Below, in pieces: positions 50,359 to 61,435 of a stretch of DNA of 64,000 bases. Every line of letters starts with the position of its first letter. The first letter of the stretch is position 1. The notes beneath the pieces are model-generated. The model did not search any database. It was not told where the DNA came from and saw only the letters and a program-made list of their open reading frames with translations. The stretch is from Phaeovibrio sulfidiphilus (GTDB lineage Bacteria; Pseudomonadota; Alphaproteobacteria; Rhodospirillales; Rhodospirillaceae): the NCBI RefSeq assembly GCF_014861485.1, contig NZ_JACZHT010000005.1, positions 124,001-188,000 on the forward strand, read 5' to 3'. A program made the position numbers and the translations under genes.

Positions 50359-50928
50359 TCAGCCCCGCCCCTCGTTCGCCCGGGCAATCCAGGCCACCAC
50401 GCGGTTGAAGACCTGATCGGCCAGCCGCAGGGCGATCTGGCGATCCATCTCCCGCTCGGCGATCCGGTCGGAGAAGGGCGAGTCCATACGGTCGAAGGAT
50501 GACCAGGAGACCTCCTGCCCCTGGAACAGGAGGCGCGGCGGAGCCTGCCCCTCCTGATTGAGGGCGAAGAGGGAGAACGCCAAAGTCCCCTGAACCGTCC
50601 AGCGGCTGGAGCGGTCGGTCATGCTCACACCCGAGGACCAGGACCGCCGCTCATAGGAACTGCGCAGCGAGAAGGCCGGACGCTCCGGCTCGCCAAAGCG
50701 GTCCACCAGAGCGTTGTAGAGGTCGTGGACGGTGCGCTCGGAGCCGCTGCCGTCCCGGTAGGTGATGTGATGGACGTAGACGTGCTCGACCAGGGTCAGG
50801 TTCGAGTCCGTCCCGCCCGCGCCGGGGCGCGTCGTCAGGGCCGAACGGAACCCGCAGCCCCCCAGAAGAAGGGGGGCTCCCGCCAGCAGGCCGAGCACGG
50901 CCCGTCGTTTCACATCAGACGATGACAT
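50359..50928 (-). CDS. lptE: LPS-assembly lipoprotein LptE
   Basis: A 189-residue protein with a lipoprotein signal ([19 protein letters not shown]; acylated Cys at 25), then the LptE-type sandwich domain ([21 protein letters not shown]...). It plugs the LptD barrel that delivers LPS to the outer leaflet. The sequence is poorly conserved in the family; the position between leuS and holA supports the name. ATG 50928 overlaps the leuS 3' end by 14 bp and has AGGA 6 nt upstream; a GTG at 50913 would also leave the signal intact. Confidence 0.88.
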   Translation of the reverse strand: MSSSDVKRRAVLGLLAGAPLLLGGCGFRSALTTRPGAGGTDSNLTLVEHVYVHHITYRDGSGSERTVHDLYNALVDRFGEPERPAFSLRSSYERRSWSSGVSMTDRSSRWTVQGTLAFSLFALNQEGQAPPRLLFQGQEVSWSSFDRMDSPFSDRIAEREMDRQIALRLADQVFNRVVAWIARANEGRG

Positions 50929-53563
50929 TGATGATCCTGTCCGGCACGAGGATGACCTTGCGCAGGGGCTTGTCCCCCACCTGGGCCTGGACGGTGGGCA
51001 GGGCCAGAGCCGCGGCCAGAGCCGTGTCCTGATCCGATCCCGGGGGCACCCCGACCGTTCCGCGCATCTTTCCGTTCACCTGGACCGCCAGCTGGACGGT
51101 CTCCTCCTGGAGGTACGCCTCATCCCAGACGGGCCAGGGCGAGAACACCAGCGGCGTGTCGTGCCCCAGGGTCGCCCAGACCTCCTCCGCGATGTGGGGG
51201 ATCATGGGCGCAAACAGGCGCACCGCCGTTTCCAGGGCAAAGCGGGCCACCACACCCCCGTCGGGGGTGGCCGGATCCAGCGACGCGATGGCGTTGGTCA
51301 GCTCCCGGATCCGGGCAACCGCGCTGTTGAAGCGGAACTTCTCCAGATCCGCCGTCACGCCCGCCATGGTCCGGTGGGTCTGGCGCCGCAGGGCCTCGGC
51401 CGCGGGCGACAGGGTGTCGGGCACCGGCGTGCCCGGAGCCCCGAGGTCAAACGCCGGGTGGGAGGCCAGACGCCACAGGCGCCCCAGATAGCGCGAGGCC
51501 CCGTCGATGCCGGCGGCGGACCAGTCCATATCCCGCTCGGGAGGCACGTCCGAGAGCATGAACAGGCGGGCCGCATCCGCACCGTGGCTTTCCAGGATGC
51601 CGTTCGGATCCACCGTGTTGTTCTTGGACTTGGACATCTTGATGGAGCGCCCGCGGATCACGGGTTTCCCGTCCGTGCGGCGGATCAGGGAGCCGTCGGG
51701 ACGCTGCTCCACGTCCTCGGGGTAGACCCACTTGCTCGACCCCTCCGTGGCCGCCCCCTCCGTGGTCGCCGCCTCTGTGGCCGGCTCTTCCCCGTTGGTC
51801 TCCACCTCGTAGGTCTCGTGGCAGATCATGCCCTGGGTGAACAGGCCGTCGAAGGGCTCGGCAACGCCCAGGTAGCCGCAGTCCCTGAGGGCGCGGGTAA
51901 AGAAGCGCGAGTACAGAAGGTGCAGGACCGCGTGCTCCACACCGCCCACGTACTGGTCCACCGGGAGCCAGTAGTCCACCGCCGTCCGGTCAAAGGCCCG
52001 GTCCGAGGCGTGGGGCGAACAGAAGCGCGCAAAATACCACGAGCTCTCAAAGAACGTGTCGAGGGTGTCCGTCTCCCGAAGGGCGGGCTTGCCGCATTCC
52101 GGGCACGTGGTGTGCTTCCAGGTGGGGTGATGCTCCAGCGGGTTGCCGTGCACGCTGAAATCCACGTCCTCGGGCAGCTCCACCGGAAGCTGGTCCTCGG
52201 GAACGGGAACCATGCCGCAGCAGTCGCATTTGACGATGGGGATCGGGCAGCCCCAGTAGCGCTGGCGCGACACACCCCAGTCCCGCAGACGGTACTGGAC
52301 GACGCCGTCCCCGGCGCCCAGCTCCCGCAGGCGATCGATGGCGGCGGCCTTGGCCTCAGCCACGGGCAGCCCGTCCAGGAAGCCCGAGTTGATGGCCACG
52401 CCGTCCCCGGTATAGGCCTCGTCGGAGGCCTCCAGGGCGGCGGCGAACGCCTGCGCATCCTGGTCCTTCGGCGCCACAACCGCCTTCACAGGCAGGCCGT
52501 ACTTGCGAGCGAACTCCATGTCCCTCTGGTCGTGGGCCGGACAGCCGAACAGGGCGCCGGTGCCGTAATCCATCAGCACGAAGTTGGCGATGTAGACCGG
52601 AAGGGTCACCCCCTCCACAAACGGATGGAACACCCGCAGGCCCGTATCGAAGCCCTTCTTCTCGGCGCTCTCGATGTCCGCCTCGGACGTGCCCATGCGC
52701 CCGCACTCGGTGATGAACTCCCGCACAGAGGGGTTGGTCCGGGCCAGATCCTCGGCCAGGGGGTGGTTGGCCGAAATCGCACAGAACGAGGCCCCGAACA
52801 GGGTGTCCGGGCGGGTGGTGAAGACGTCGATGCCGTCCTCGCGGCCCTCGATGGCGAACCGGAACTGGGCGCCCACCGAACGGCCGATCCAGTTGGTCTG
52901 CATCAGGCGGACCTTGTCCGGCCAGCGCTCCAGCTCCTCAATGCCCTGGAGCAGATCCTCGGCGTACCGGGTGATGCGCAGGAACCACTGGTCCAGACGG
53001 CGCCGCTCCACCGGAGCGCCCGAACGCCAGCCCTTGCCGTCCACCACCTGCTCGTTGGCGAGGACGCACAGGTCCACCGGATCCCAGTTGACCCAGGACT
53101 CCTTGCGGTACGCAAGACCGGCCTTCAGGAAGTCCAGGAACATCTTCTGTTCGTGCTTGTAGTACTCGGGGTCGCAGGTGGCGAACTCGCGGCTCCAGTC
53201 GATGGACAGCCCCATGGGCCGGAACTGCTCGCGCATGTCCGCAACGTTCTTGCGGGTCCAGACCGCCGGATGGACGCCCCGCTCGATTGCCGCGTTTTCT
53301 GCCGGAAGGCCGAAGGCGTCCCACCCCATGGGATGGAGAACGTTGTAGCCCTGGGCGCGCCGGAAACGGGCCACCACGTCCCCGAGGGTGTAGTTGCGCA
53401 CGTGCCCCATGTGAATGCGTCCGGAGGGATAGGGGAACATCTCCAGGACATAGTACTTGGGACGCGACGTGTCCTCGCTGACCGCAAACGCGTTGCGATC
53501 GGCCCACAGAGCCTGCCACCTGGCCTCAACTTCCCGAAACGAATAGCTGTCTTCGGACGCCAT
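50915..53563 (-). CDS. leuS: Leucyl-tRNA synthetase
   Basis: An 882-residue class I synthetase. HMGH is at 51-54 ([14 protein letters not shown]), followed by [12 protein letters not shown] and the CP1 editing domain with the Thr-rich [10 protein letters not shown] motif and GVAINSG; zinc-type cysteines follow ([17 protein letters not shown]). KMSKS lies in [14 protein letters not shown]. The ATG at 53563 has GGAAGG 10 nt upstream. After EVETNGEEP there is an unusual insert of three five-residue repeats ([15 protein letters not shown]), encoded by 15-bp units at 51741-51785, in the loop just before the KMSKS region. Confidence 0.96.
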   Translation of the reverse strand: MASEDSYSFREVEARWQALWADRNAFAVSEDTSRPKYYVLEMFPYPSGRIHMGHVRNYTLGDVVARFRRAQGYNVLHPMGWDAFGLPAENAAIERGVHPAVWTRKNVADMREQFRPMGLSIDWSREFATCDPEYYKHEQKMFLDFLKAGLAYRKESWVNWDPVDLCVLANEQVVDGKGWRSGAPVERRRLDQWFLRITRYAEDLLQGIEELERWPDKVRLMQTNWIGRSVGAQFRFAIEGREDGIDVFTTRPDTLFGASFCAISANHPLAEDLARTNPSVREFITECGRMGTSEADIESAEKKGFDTGLRVFHPFVEGVTLPVYIANFVLMDYGTGALFGCPAHDQRDMEFARKYGLPVKAVVAPKDQDAQAFAAALEASDEAYTGDGVAINSGFLDGLPVAEAKAAAIDRLRELGAGDGVVQYRLRDWGVSRQRYWGCPIPIVKCDCCGMVPVPEDQLPVELPEDVDFSVHGNPLEHHPTWKHTTCPECGKPALRETDTLDTFFESSWYFARFCSPHASDRAFDRTAVDYWLPVDQYVGGVEHAVLHLLYSRFFTRALRDCGYLGVAEPFDGLFTQGMICHETYEVETNGEEPATEAATTEGAATEGSSKWVYPEDVEQRPDGSLIRRTDGKPVIRGRSIKMSKSKNNTVDPNGILESHGADAARLFMLSDVPPERDMDWSAAGIDGASRYLGRLWRLASHPAFDLGAPGTPVPDTLSPAAEALRRQTHRTMAGVTADLEKFRFNSAVARIRELTNAIASLDPATPDGGVVARFALETAVRLFAPMIPHIAEEVWATLGHDTPLVFSPWPVWDEAYLQEETVQLAVQVNGKMRGTVGVPPGSDQDTALAAALALPTVQAQVGDKPLRKVILVPDRIINVIV
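51741..51785. repeat. Three tandem 15-bp units inside leuS
   Basis: CCCTCCGTGGCCGCC, CCCTCCGTGGTCGCC and GCCTCTGTGGCCGGC. They keep the frame and encode an acidic Thr/Ala/Glu insert in LeuRS. Confidence 0.8.
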
Positions 53564-53783
53564 CAGAGCGAACCTTCCCGAACTTGACAGGAACGCGCAA
53601 GCGACCGCACCGGGCGGCCCGCAGGGGAAACCCGCGCGCACCACACACCATGAAAAACAGGAGCCGCCCGGCTCTCCCCGAAAAACCGGACACCCCCGAA
53701 AACAGGACCGCCGAGCGGCCCGCACATCCCGACGGGATGGACACCGGCCCCGGGAGCACGCTCCCGGAGCGGCCGGCCCGTCC
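53564..53783 (-). other. leuS leader and hairpin after the DUF3576 gene
   Basis: 220 bp. Immediately after the DUF3576 stop, the minus strand can form a long GC stem (CTCCGGGAGC / GCTCCCGGGG, extended by GGCCGG/CCGGCC arms; about 53737-53780) without a U-run. No gene is seen between it and leuS. Confidence 0.5.
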
Positions 53784-54368
53784 CTAGTCGGCGATCACCG
53801 CCAGGCGAAGCTGCCGGGCGCGGGTGAGAATGGTGTTCTCCATCTCGGTGGAGAGGGACTTGCTGACGTCCGCGTCCACCCAGGCCCCCTTGTCGTTCTG
53901 GACCTGGCGGAACACCGCAACCCGGACCCCGTCCGCCCGCAGCTGGCGGGACATGACGTAGACGTTGGCCTTGAAGCGCTCGTGCCGGGACTCGGGCGGC
54001 GAGTACCACTCGGTGATGATGACACCGCCGAACGGATCGGCCGAGCTGAGGGGCATGAAGCCCAGGGTGTCAAGCGAGGCGCGCCACAGGAAGCTGTTCA
54101 CGCCAATGGCGCTGCCGCCCTCGGCCTTCTTCTGGCCGCCGGAGCCGAACAGGTCCAGTCCGCCCTCGCCGAAGACGCTGTCCCGGGGCGGCGGATTGGC
54201 GGGATCGATCATCTCGCGGTCTTTTTTGTTTCCCGGGCCGCGGTCGGGATAGACAGCTTTCGAGCCCTCGCACGCCGACAGACCAAGCGCAAGGAGCCCG
54301 GCTGCGATCACGGCGACGGCCATGCGGCCTTTCGGGCGGCACGCCTTCTGGATCATCGGTTCGCTCAT
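53784..54368 (-). CDS. DUF3576 lipoprotein
   Basis: A 194-residue protein with a lipoprotein signal ([18 protein letters not shown]; Cys at 33). The DUF3576 core [33 protein letters not shown] occupies about 90-122, followed by [25 protein letters not shown]. Function unknown; it is an alphaproteobacterial family usually found next to leuS-lptE-holA, which hints at an envelope role. It is divergent from tyrS and lies 220 bp before leuS. Confidence 0.9.
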   Translation of the reverse strand: MSEPMIQKACRPKGRMAVAVIAAGLLALGLSACEGSKAVYPDRGPGNKKDREMIDPANPPPRDSVFGEGGLDLFGSGGQKKAEGGSAIGVNSFLWRASLDTLGFMPLSSADPFGGVIITEWYSPPESRHERFKANVYVMSRQLRADGVRVAVFRQVQNDKGAWVDADVSKSLSTEMENTILTRARQLRLAVIAD

Positions 54369-54710
54369 TTCGTATAAACCGCCTTTGTATCGTTTTCGCT
54401 GGAAACAGAGCCTTCAAGGCCCCAACCATACCGGGAGACACTCTGGTTTTCCACATCCGCGAGGCCCCTTCAACAGGTTTTTAGGAAAAAGGCGCCCGCC
54501 GGCCGCATCGAAAAAGCGAAGTGCGCCCCCCTCGCGCGTTGCCGTCGATCCCGGAGTATGGTAAGGCCAACGGCGGAACCGTGCGCGGTGCCGAGCCGCT
54601 CCGCATGCACGTCCTTTATCACATCACCGGTATCGCCTTGCCGATATCGTGTCACCACAGATATCGCCTCACCGATATCACATCACAGACCAGGGGTGGG
54701 TGTTCCTCCG
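54369..54710. other. Divergent region between the DUF3576 gene and tyrS
   Basis: 342 bp. The half next to tyrS carries imperfect direct repeats (54631-54655 and 54662-54686). The half next to DUF3576 has no feature I can name. Frames crossing it upstream of tyrS encode no synthetase-like sequence. Confidence 0.5.
54631..54686. repeat. Imperfect 25-bp direct repeats in the tyrS leader
   Basis: TATCGCCTTGCCGATATC... and TATCGCCTCACCGATATC... repeat with a 31-bp period, about 20 of 25 positions alike; a partial copy precedes them at 54618. Each unit contains GATATC. Confidence 0.65.
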
Positions 54711-55961
54711 ATGACGACACGGAAGTCCGAATTTCTGAACCTTGCGCAGGAGCGCGGCTATCTTCACCAGTGCACCGATCTGGAGGCCCTGGACGCCCTG
54801 ATGGCGTCCGAATCCGTCACGGCCTATATCGGCTTTGACGCGACCGCCCGGAGCCTCCACGTGGGATCCCTGGTCCAGATCATGCTGCTGCGCTGGCTCC
54901 AGAAGACGGGACACAAGCCGGTGGTGCTCATGGGCGGCGGCACGTCCCGCATCGGAGACCCCTCGTTCCGCGACGAGGCCCGCCCCCTCATGACCGACGA
55001 GATCATTGCGGACAACGTCCGGGGCATCTTCCAGGTCTTCGAGAAATTCCTGACCTTCGGCGAGGGCCCCACGGACGCCCGCATGGTCAACAACGCCGAC
55101 TGGCTTGACGAGCTGGCGTACATCCCGTTCCTGCGGGATATCGGGCGCTACTTCTCGGTCAACCGCATGCTCTCCATGGACTCGGTGAAGAGCCGCCTGG
55201 ATCGCGAGCAGAACCTGTCGTTCCTGGAATTCAACTACATGATCCTCCAGGCCTACGACTTCCTGGAGCTGAACCGGCGCGTGGGCATGCGGCTCCAGCT
55301 GGGCGGCTCGGACCAGTGGGGCAACATCGTCACCGGCGTGGAGCTGGCCCGCCGCGTGGACGGCACCCAGCTGTTCGGTATGACCAGCCCGCTGATCACC
55401 CTGTCCTCGGGGGCCAAGATGGGCAAGACCGCCCAGGGCGCCGTGTGGCTGAACGCCGAGCAGCGCTCCCCGTATGAGTACTGGCAGTTCTGGCGCAACA
55501 CCGAGGACGCGGACGTGGGCCGTTTCCTGCGCCTGTTCACCGAGCTGCCCATGGACGAAATCCGTCGCCTGGAGGCTCTGGGCGGATCGGAGATCAACGA
55601 GGCCAAGAAGATCCTGGCCCACGAGACCACCCGCCTTGCCCACGGCGAGGAGGCGGCTCTTGCGGCGGCGGACACGGCCCGCCGGGTCTTCGAGGAAGGC
55701 ACCACCGGCGAGGATCTGCCCACCGTGACGGTGGACGCGGGGGCTCTGGCCGCGGGCATCCCGCTGGCCGAGATCATGCGCCAGAGCGGCCTCGCCACCT
55801 CGGGCAAGGAGGTCAAGCGCCTCATCTCCGAGAACGGCCTGCGCATCAACGACGAGCTGGTGGACGATGCGGGGCGCACCCTCACCGCCGCCGACCTGCG
55901 CGACGGCGCCATCAAGCTGTCGGCGGGCAAGAAGCGTCACGCCCTCGTGCGGACCGCCTGA
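54711..55961 (+). CDS. tyrS: Tyrosyl-tRNA synthetase
   Basis: A 416-residue class I synthetase of the TyrS1 type. The HIGH equivalent is HVGS (50-53, in [15 protein letters not shown]), the tyrosine-binding block [15 protein letters not shown] is intact, the KMSKS equivalent is KMGKT, and the C-terminal S4 domain ([19 protein letters not shown]) is present. ATG 54711 is the start of family-like sequence. The GT9 gene follows 11 nt after the stop. Confidence 0.96.
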   Translation: MTTRKSEFLNLAQERGYLHQCTDLEALDALMASESVTAYIGFDATARSLHVGSLVQIMLLRWLQKTGHKPVVLMGGGTSRIGDPSFRDEARPLMTDEIIADNVRGIFQVFEKFLTFGEGPTDARMVNNADWLDELAYIPFLRDIGRYFSVNRMLSMDSVKSRLDREQNLSFLEFNYMILQAYDFLELNRRVGMRLQLGGSDQWGNIVTGVELARRVDGTQLFGMTSPLITLSSGAKMGKTAQGAVWLNAEQRSPYEYWQFWRNTEDADVGRFLRLFTELPMDEIRRLEALGGSEINEAKKILAHETTRLAHGEEAALAAADTARRVFEEGTTGEDLPTVTVDAGALAAGIPLAEIMRQSGLATSGKEVKRLISENGLRINDELVDDAGRTLTAADLRDGAIKLSAGKKRHALVRTA

Positions 55962-55972
55962 GGCCCCATCCG

Positions 55973-57025
55973 GTGGCCCTTTTCCGGAAAACCGGCCCGG
56001 ACAGGACGCCCGAAAGCGTCCTGTTCTACTCGAACGGCGAGGCCTTCGGGGACGGCGCCCTGCAGCTGCCCATGCTGCAGGGCCTGCGCTCGGTCTTCCC
56101 GCAGGCCCGCTTTGTCTGGCTTACGGAAACCCGTACCGCCTATGCCACCAGCCTGCGGTCCCTCACCAGCGGCCTGATCGACGATCTGTGGACGCTGGAG
56201 CCCGGGCTTCCCGGCCACACGCCTGCGCCCGCGGAGCTGTTCTCCACCCGCTTCGGTGCCATCCTTGACCTGCGCCGCTTCCTGAAGCGGACGCTGTGGC
56301 TGCGCCTGCGCCTGCACAGCGACCTGTTTGTGTCTCCGGCGCTTGGCTACCGGCTGTCCGCGCGGCGTCCGGCGGACGGGCGCAAGGATCCGCCCCTTCT
56401 GCGGGAGCGGATGATGCGCTGGGCCTCCCTGGTGGCCGGAACGCCCCTGGAGCCGGGCCCCTTCGTGCTGAAGGATCCGAAAACACTGGAGCTGGCCCGC
56501 CACCTGCTGCCTGACGAGGGCCGCTACATGGGATTTTTCCCGGGTGCGGGAACGCTCTACAAGCGCTGGCCCCTGGAGCGGGTGATTGCCGTCGCCCTGC
56601 ACGAGCGCACCCGCGGCTTCACGCCGGTGTTTGCCCTGGGCCCCGATGACCGGGATCTGGAGGCGCCCCTGCGCGCCGCCCTGCCCGATGCCCTCTACCC
56701 CCTGGGAGACCCGGCCGCGGCCGGGGCCGGTCCGGGCCTGAGCATTGCCCTCGCCCGGCGCATGACCGGGGTCGTGGCCAACGACGGCGGCGCGGCCCAT
56801 ATCGCGGCTCTGGGCGCCAGTGCGATGGTGTTCCTCACCCGGGGGCAGTTCGTGCGCAAGAAATATGCGCCGGTCCTGCCCTACGCTGTCTCCCTCGCCC
56901 CCGAGGATTTCGGGGTGGCCGCGGAAACCTTCGAGGGGCGCATCGACGCCATTCCGGTGCAGGCGGTTCTTGATGCCCTGGCAGCACTCCAGCCCGGCCA
57001 GCCGCTCCTGGCCTCACGGGCCTGA
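55973..57025 (+). CDS. Glycosyltransferase family 9 (heptosyltransferase-like)
   Basis: A 350-residue GT-B enzyme. The C-terminal donor domain carries FFPGAGTLYKRWPLERV (about 183-199) and VVANDGGAAHIAALG (about 265-279), the GT9 signature for ADP-heptose or related donors. The N-terminal domain starts VLFYSNGEAFGDGALQLPML, where true heptosyltransferases have a GDxxL motif. Likely adds a core sugar to LPS. The start is GTG at 55973, 11 nt after tyrS; no strong ribosome site was seen, so coupling with tyrS is probable. The direct repeat at 57011 begins inside its last codons. Confidence 0.83.
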   Translation: MALFRKTGPDRTPESVLFYSNGEAFGDGALQLPMLQGLRSVFPQARFVWLTETRTAYATSLRSLTSGLIDDLWTLEPGLPGHTPAPAELFSTRFGAILDLRRFLKRTLWLRLRLHSDLFVSPALGYRLSARRPADGRKDPPLLRERMMRWASLVAGTPLEPGPFVLKDPKTLELARHLLPDEGRYMGFFPGAGTLYKRWPLERVIAVALHERTRGFTPVFALGPDDRDLEAPLRAALPDALYPLGDPAAAGAGPGLSIALARRMTGVVANDGGAAHIAALGASAMVFLTRGQFVRKKYAPVLPYAVSLAPEDFGVAAETFEGRIDAIPVQAVLDALAALQPGQPLLASRA

Positions 57026-57092
57026 ACAAACCCGCCCCGGGGTACATCCGTGCCTCACGGGCCTGAACAAATCCGCCCCGGGGCACATGGGT
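57011..57092. repeat. Two 41-bp direct repeats spanning the GT9 stop
   Basis: Units start GCCTCACGGGCCTGAACAAA at 57011 and again (one change) at 57052. The first contains the last codons and stop of the GT9 gene, so the 3' end of that gene has been duplicated once. Confidence 0.75.
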
Positions 57093-57348
57093 GCATCCCG
57101 GGGCGGTGCAGCTGGCAGGGTTCCGGGACACGCCTTTGCACCCCTCCCGACGGGGAACACCGGGCGACAGGGTGCGGGCGCAAGACCCGCGCCAGCGCAG
57201 TCGGTGAACGCCAGGCGAACCAGTGCGGGGGCAAGACCCGCACCGGCGCAGACGGCATACACCCGGTGACGCTGTGCAGGGTCAAGGCCGGACGACACGG
57301 CCCCCGGGGAACATCCCGTGGCCGCAGGCTCCGGCACCTCCCCGAACC
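57026..57348. other. Repeat-rich gap between GT9 and the SDR gene
   Basis: 323 bp between convergent genes. It contains the second 41-bp unit (57052), and a further direct pair beginning GTGCGGG at 57172 and 57223 (period 51). On the minus strand these encode a repeated CAGAGLAPA peptide with no ribosome site. No gene is supported. Confidence 0.55.
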
Positions 57349-58092
57349 CTACCAGGGCTGGGTCGTCGGCCCGACCGTCAGCTCACTGACGGTGGTGTCT
57401 TCGGGCTGGCTGATCGCGAACGCCACGACGCTGGCGACCCGGTCCGGCGAGATGCCATACCGCTCATAGAGCGCGGTCATCTGCTTGAGGGTCTCCTTCC
57501 CGGTGATGGTTGTCAGGAGCTCGGTGTTGATGGCCGCCGGATAGATCGTGGAGGTGCGGATATTGCTGCCCTCCATGGCGGATTCCATGCGCAGAACCTC
57601 CATGAAGTCCCGCAGGAACCATTTCGTGCCCCCGTAGACCGCCCCTCCGGGATAGGCCTTGAGCCCCGCCACCGACGAGGTCGCAATGATGTGCCCGGAT
57701 TTCCGGGCAAGGAACACGGGCAGAACCGCGGCCACGCCGTTCAGCACTCCCTTGATGTTCACGTCAACCATGCGGTGCCAGTCGTCCGTCTTCAGCGCGG
57801 ACAGGGGCGAGAGCGGCATCAGCCCCGCATTCAGGAACAGGACATCCACGCCGCCAAACGCGGACCGGGCGAGCTGGACGATGCTCTCGCAGTCCTCGGG
57901 GCGGGTCACGTCCAGGGCCTGGAAGACGGCCTGCCCGCCGTTCTGGCGGATCTCCCGGGTGATGCGCTCCAGGTTCTCCTCCCGCCGCGCGCCCAGGACA
58001 ACCCGGGCACCGCGCTCCGCCAGCAGCCGGGCCGTGGCCTCGCCGATGCCCGACGAGGCTCCGGTAACGATAACAACCTTGTCCTTGATCAT
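57349..58092 (-). CDS. Short-chain dehydrogenase/reductase
   Basis: A 247-residue classical SDR. The cofactor motif is TGASSGIG (10-17), NAG lies at 88-90, and the catalytic set is Ser139/140, Tyr153 and Lys157 (YGGTK). The residue after the second strand (GARRE) suggests NADP(H). The C terminus (VSELTVGPTTQPW) matches the YdfG/serine-dehydrogenase-like group. The substrate is unknown. GGGGAG sits 7 nt before the ATG. It is the last of four reductase-type genes on this strand. Confidence 0.9.
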   Translation of the reverse strand: MIKDKVVIVTGASSGIGEATARLLAERGARVVLGARREENLERITREIRQNGGQAVFQALDVTRPEDCESIVQLARSAFGGVDVLFLNAGLMPLSPLSALKTDDWHRMVDVNIKGVLNGVAAVLPVFLARKSGHIIATSSVAGLKAYPGGAVYGGTKWFLRDFMEVLRMESAMEGSNIRTSTIYPAAINTELLTTITGKETLKQMTALYERYGISPDRVASVVAFAISQPEDTTVSELTVGPTTQPW

Positions 58093-58227
58093 GATGGGTC
58101 TCCCCTGTTGTGAAACTCTGTGATCCGCTGCCCCCCGTGAGCCCCCGTCCCGGGGGCGTTGGTCCCCCGGACCGGGTGGGGCCGCCGGTCGGAGGGCCGT
58201 GTTGCGCCCCCCCTGCCGGGCCAGGTG

Positions 58228-58959
58228 TCACGCGGCCGGCGCCGGATTGACCCGGTAGCGCAGCCAGAGCGAGCTGTCCTCCAGCGGGCGCGCCTCGATC
58301 AGGGTAAAGGACCGGGGGCCGACACTGCAGTAGGGCTCCCTCGCCTGAAACAGGCGCGGCGAGTCCGGCGATCCGTCTGCAATCGGCGCCAGAAGGACGC
58401 TGACCTCATCCACCAGGCCCGCCTGCAAGAACGACCAGTTCAGAACGCCGCCCCCGCCGATCATGACCCGGTCCATGCCAAAGAGGGTGTAGAGCTTGTG
58501 CAGGACCAGGGCGTTGTCCAGGCGCTCCTCCCCGGCGATGATGTACGAGATGCCGTGGCGCCGGAGCATGTCCCGGTAGGCGTTGCCGGCCTTTTCCGTC
58601 AGCACCGAAATCACGTGGGCCCGAACGCCCCCGTAGTCCACCACGGTGTCCTGCCAGCCCAGTCGCCCGTTCGGATCGATCGAGACGTAGTACATGGCCG
58701 CATCGGGCTCGGCGATGAAGTCACCCTCCGGAACCGGCGCGGCATCGAGCCTGAGATCCGGCGGCCGGTAGAAGGTGGTGTTGTCGTCGGTGGTGACCCG
58801 ACCGTTCAGATACCCCCGGATATTGAAGATCTGGGTGTCCGGATGAAGGGCCAGCTGCTCGTACTGCCGGGCCGCGGACCGGAACTCCGGCACGGCGATG
58901 GAGTTGATCTTGCCTTCCAGTGACGTCAGGGTGTGAATAATAACATAAGGTTTCTTCAT
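58228..58959 (-). CDS. RibD C-terminal / dihydrofolate-reductase-like oxidoreductase
   Basis: A 243-residue protein with the DHFR-like fold of the RibD reductase domain. It starts KPYVIIHTLTSLEGKI, has the cofactor-binding ISVLTEKAG and VMIGGGGVLNWSFLQAGLVDEV blocks, and ends in a normal beta hairpin. There is no deaminase domain and riboflavin genes are not adjacent, so a general NAD(P)H reductase of unknown substrate is the careful call. AAAAGG lies 8 nt before the ATG. It sits 135 bp upstream of the SDR, same strand. Confidence 0.85.
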   Translation of the reverse strand: MKKPYVIIHTLTSLEGKINSIAVPEFRSAARQYEQLALHPDTQIFNIRGYLNGRVTTDDNTTFYRPPDLRLDAAPVPEGDFIAEPDAAMYYVSIDPNGRLGWQDTVVDYGGVRAHVISVLTEKAGNAYRDMLRRHGISYIIAGEERLDNALVLHKLYTLFGMDRVMIGGGGVLNWSFLQAGLVDEVSVLLAPIADGSPDSPRLFQAREPYCSVGPRSFTLIEARPLEDSSLWLRYRVNPAPAA

Positions 58960-59057
58960 AGCCTTGACCTTTTATAACGTTGATCCCTGAACGGATCCGA
59001 CCGGTGGTCGTTGATCGTCCGGGGCTCCGGGAAAATGAAAAACGGAAGACACCCAGG

Positions 59058-59642
59058 TCACTTCCGCTGGAACTCGAGGCGCACAGCGCCGCCACCCAGA
59101 ACCTGCTCCAGGGCCGCGGGGTCATCCACGCGCCCCAGCCGGGTGTAGGGCCAGGTGGACTCAAAGGTCCGGTAGAAAAGCACCAGCGTGCCGCCGTCCC
59201 AGAGCATGAGATCACCCGTTTCGATCTGACCGGGCCGATGATCCGCCCGGGGCAGGGCCCGGGGCAGGTCACCGTATTTCTCGTTACGGTTCAGATCCCG
59301 GGTCTTCAGAACCAGGGGTACCAGCGCCTCGAACGCCCGGGCCGCATCCGTGTCCGCCAGAGTGACGGAAAACCGATGCCCGCCAACGGTCATCCACAGA
59401 CCGCCTGCCGGTGCGCCCGCCCCACGGGGGCCGTCGTGGGAGCCGTTGTGCGCCCTGGAGTGCGCCCCGGTACCGGACCCGCCCTCCGATCCGGTGCCCG
59501 CGGGAGCGTCACACCCCGACGCAAGCCCAAGGGCGCATAAAACCGCGCCCGCCAGCCGCATCCCGGACGCCACAGGGGCGCCTGCGGGACGGGCGGCAGG
59601 ATCACCCGGAAGAGCTCGGTTCAGGATGGTTTGGGCACTCAT
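59058..59642 (-). CDS. Cyclophilin-like fold lipoprotein
   Basis: About 194 residues from ATG 59642, or 167 from the inner ATG at 59561 that starts the lipoprotein signal (MRLAGAVLCALGLASGC). After a Gly/Ala/His-rich linker comes a cyclophilin-like domain: MTVGGHRFSVTLADTDAARAF, LNRNEKYGDLPRALP, PGQIETGDLMLWDGGTLVLFY, YTRLGRVDDP. Family members lack proven isomerase activity and often sit near redox genes, as here. Which start is used decides whether the signal has a 27-residue N extension. ATG 59642 has AAGG about 10 nt upstream; the inner ATG has no clear ribosome site. Confidence 0.8.
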   Translation of the reverse strand: MSAQTILNRALPGDPAARPAGAPVASGMRLAGAVLCALGLASGCDAPAGTGSEGGSGTGAHSRAHNGSHDGPRGAGAPAGGLWMTVGGHRFSVTLADTDAARAFEALVPLVLKTRDLNRNEKYGDLPRALPRADHRPGQIETGDLMLWDGGTLVLFYRTFESTWPYTRLGRVDDPAALEQVLGGGAVRLEFQRK

Positions 59643-59770
59643 TGGGAGGGGCCTTTCCTGCGGAGGGATAACGGGTTCGGGAGGACCGGCGCCCCGTGCG
59701 GGGGTGCGGGGGCCCGGCCTCCGCTCCGGTCCGGGCGCCTGCTGCACATGCACCGGGCAAACGTGGGTGA

Positions 59771-61435
<1,665 letters not shown>

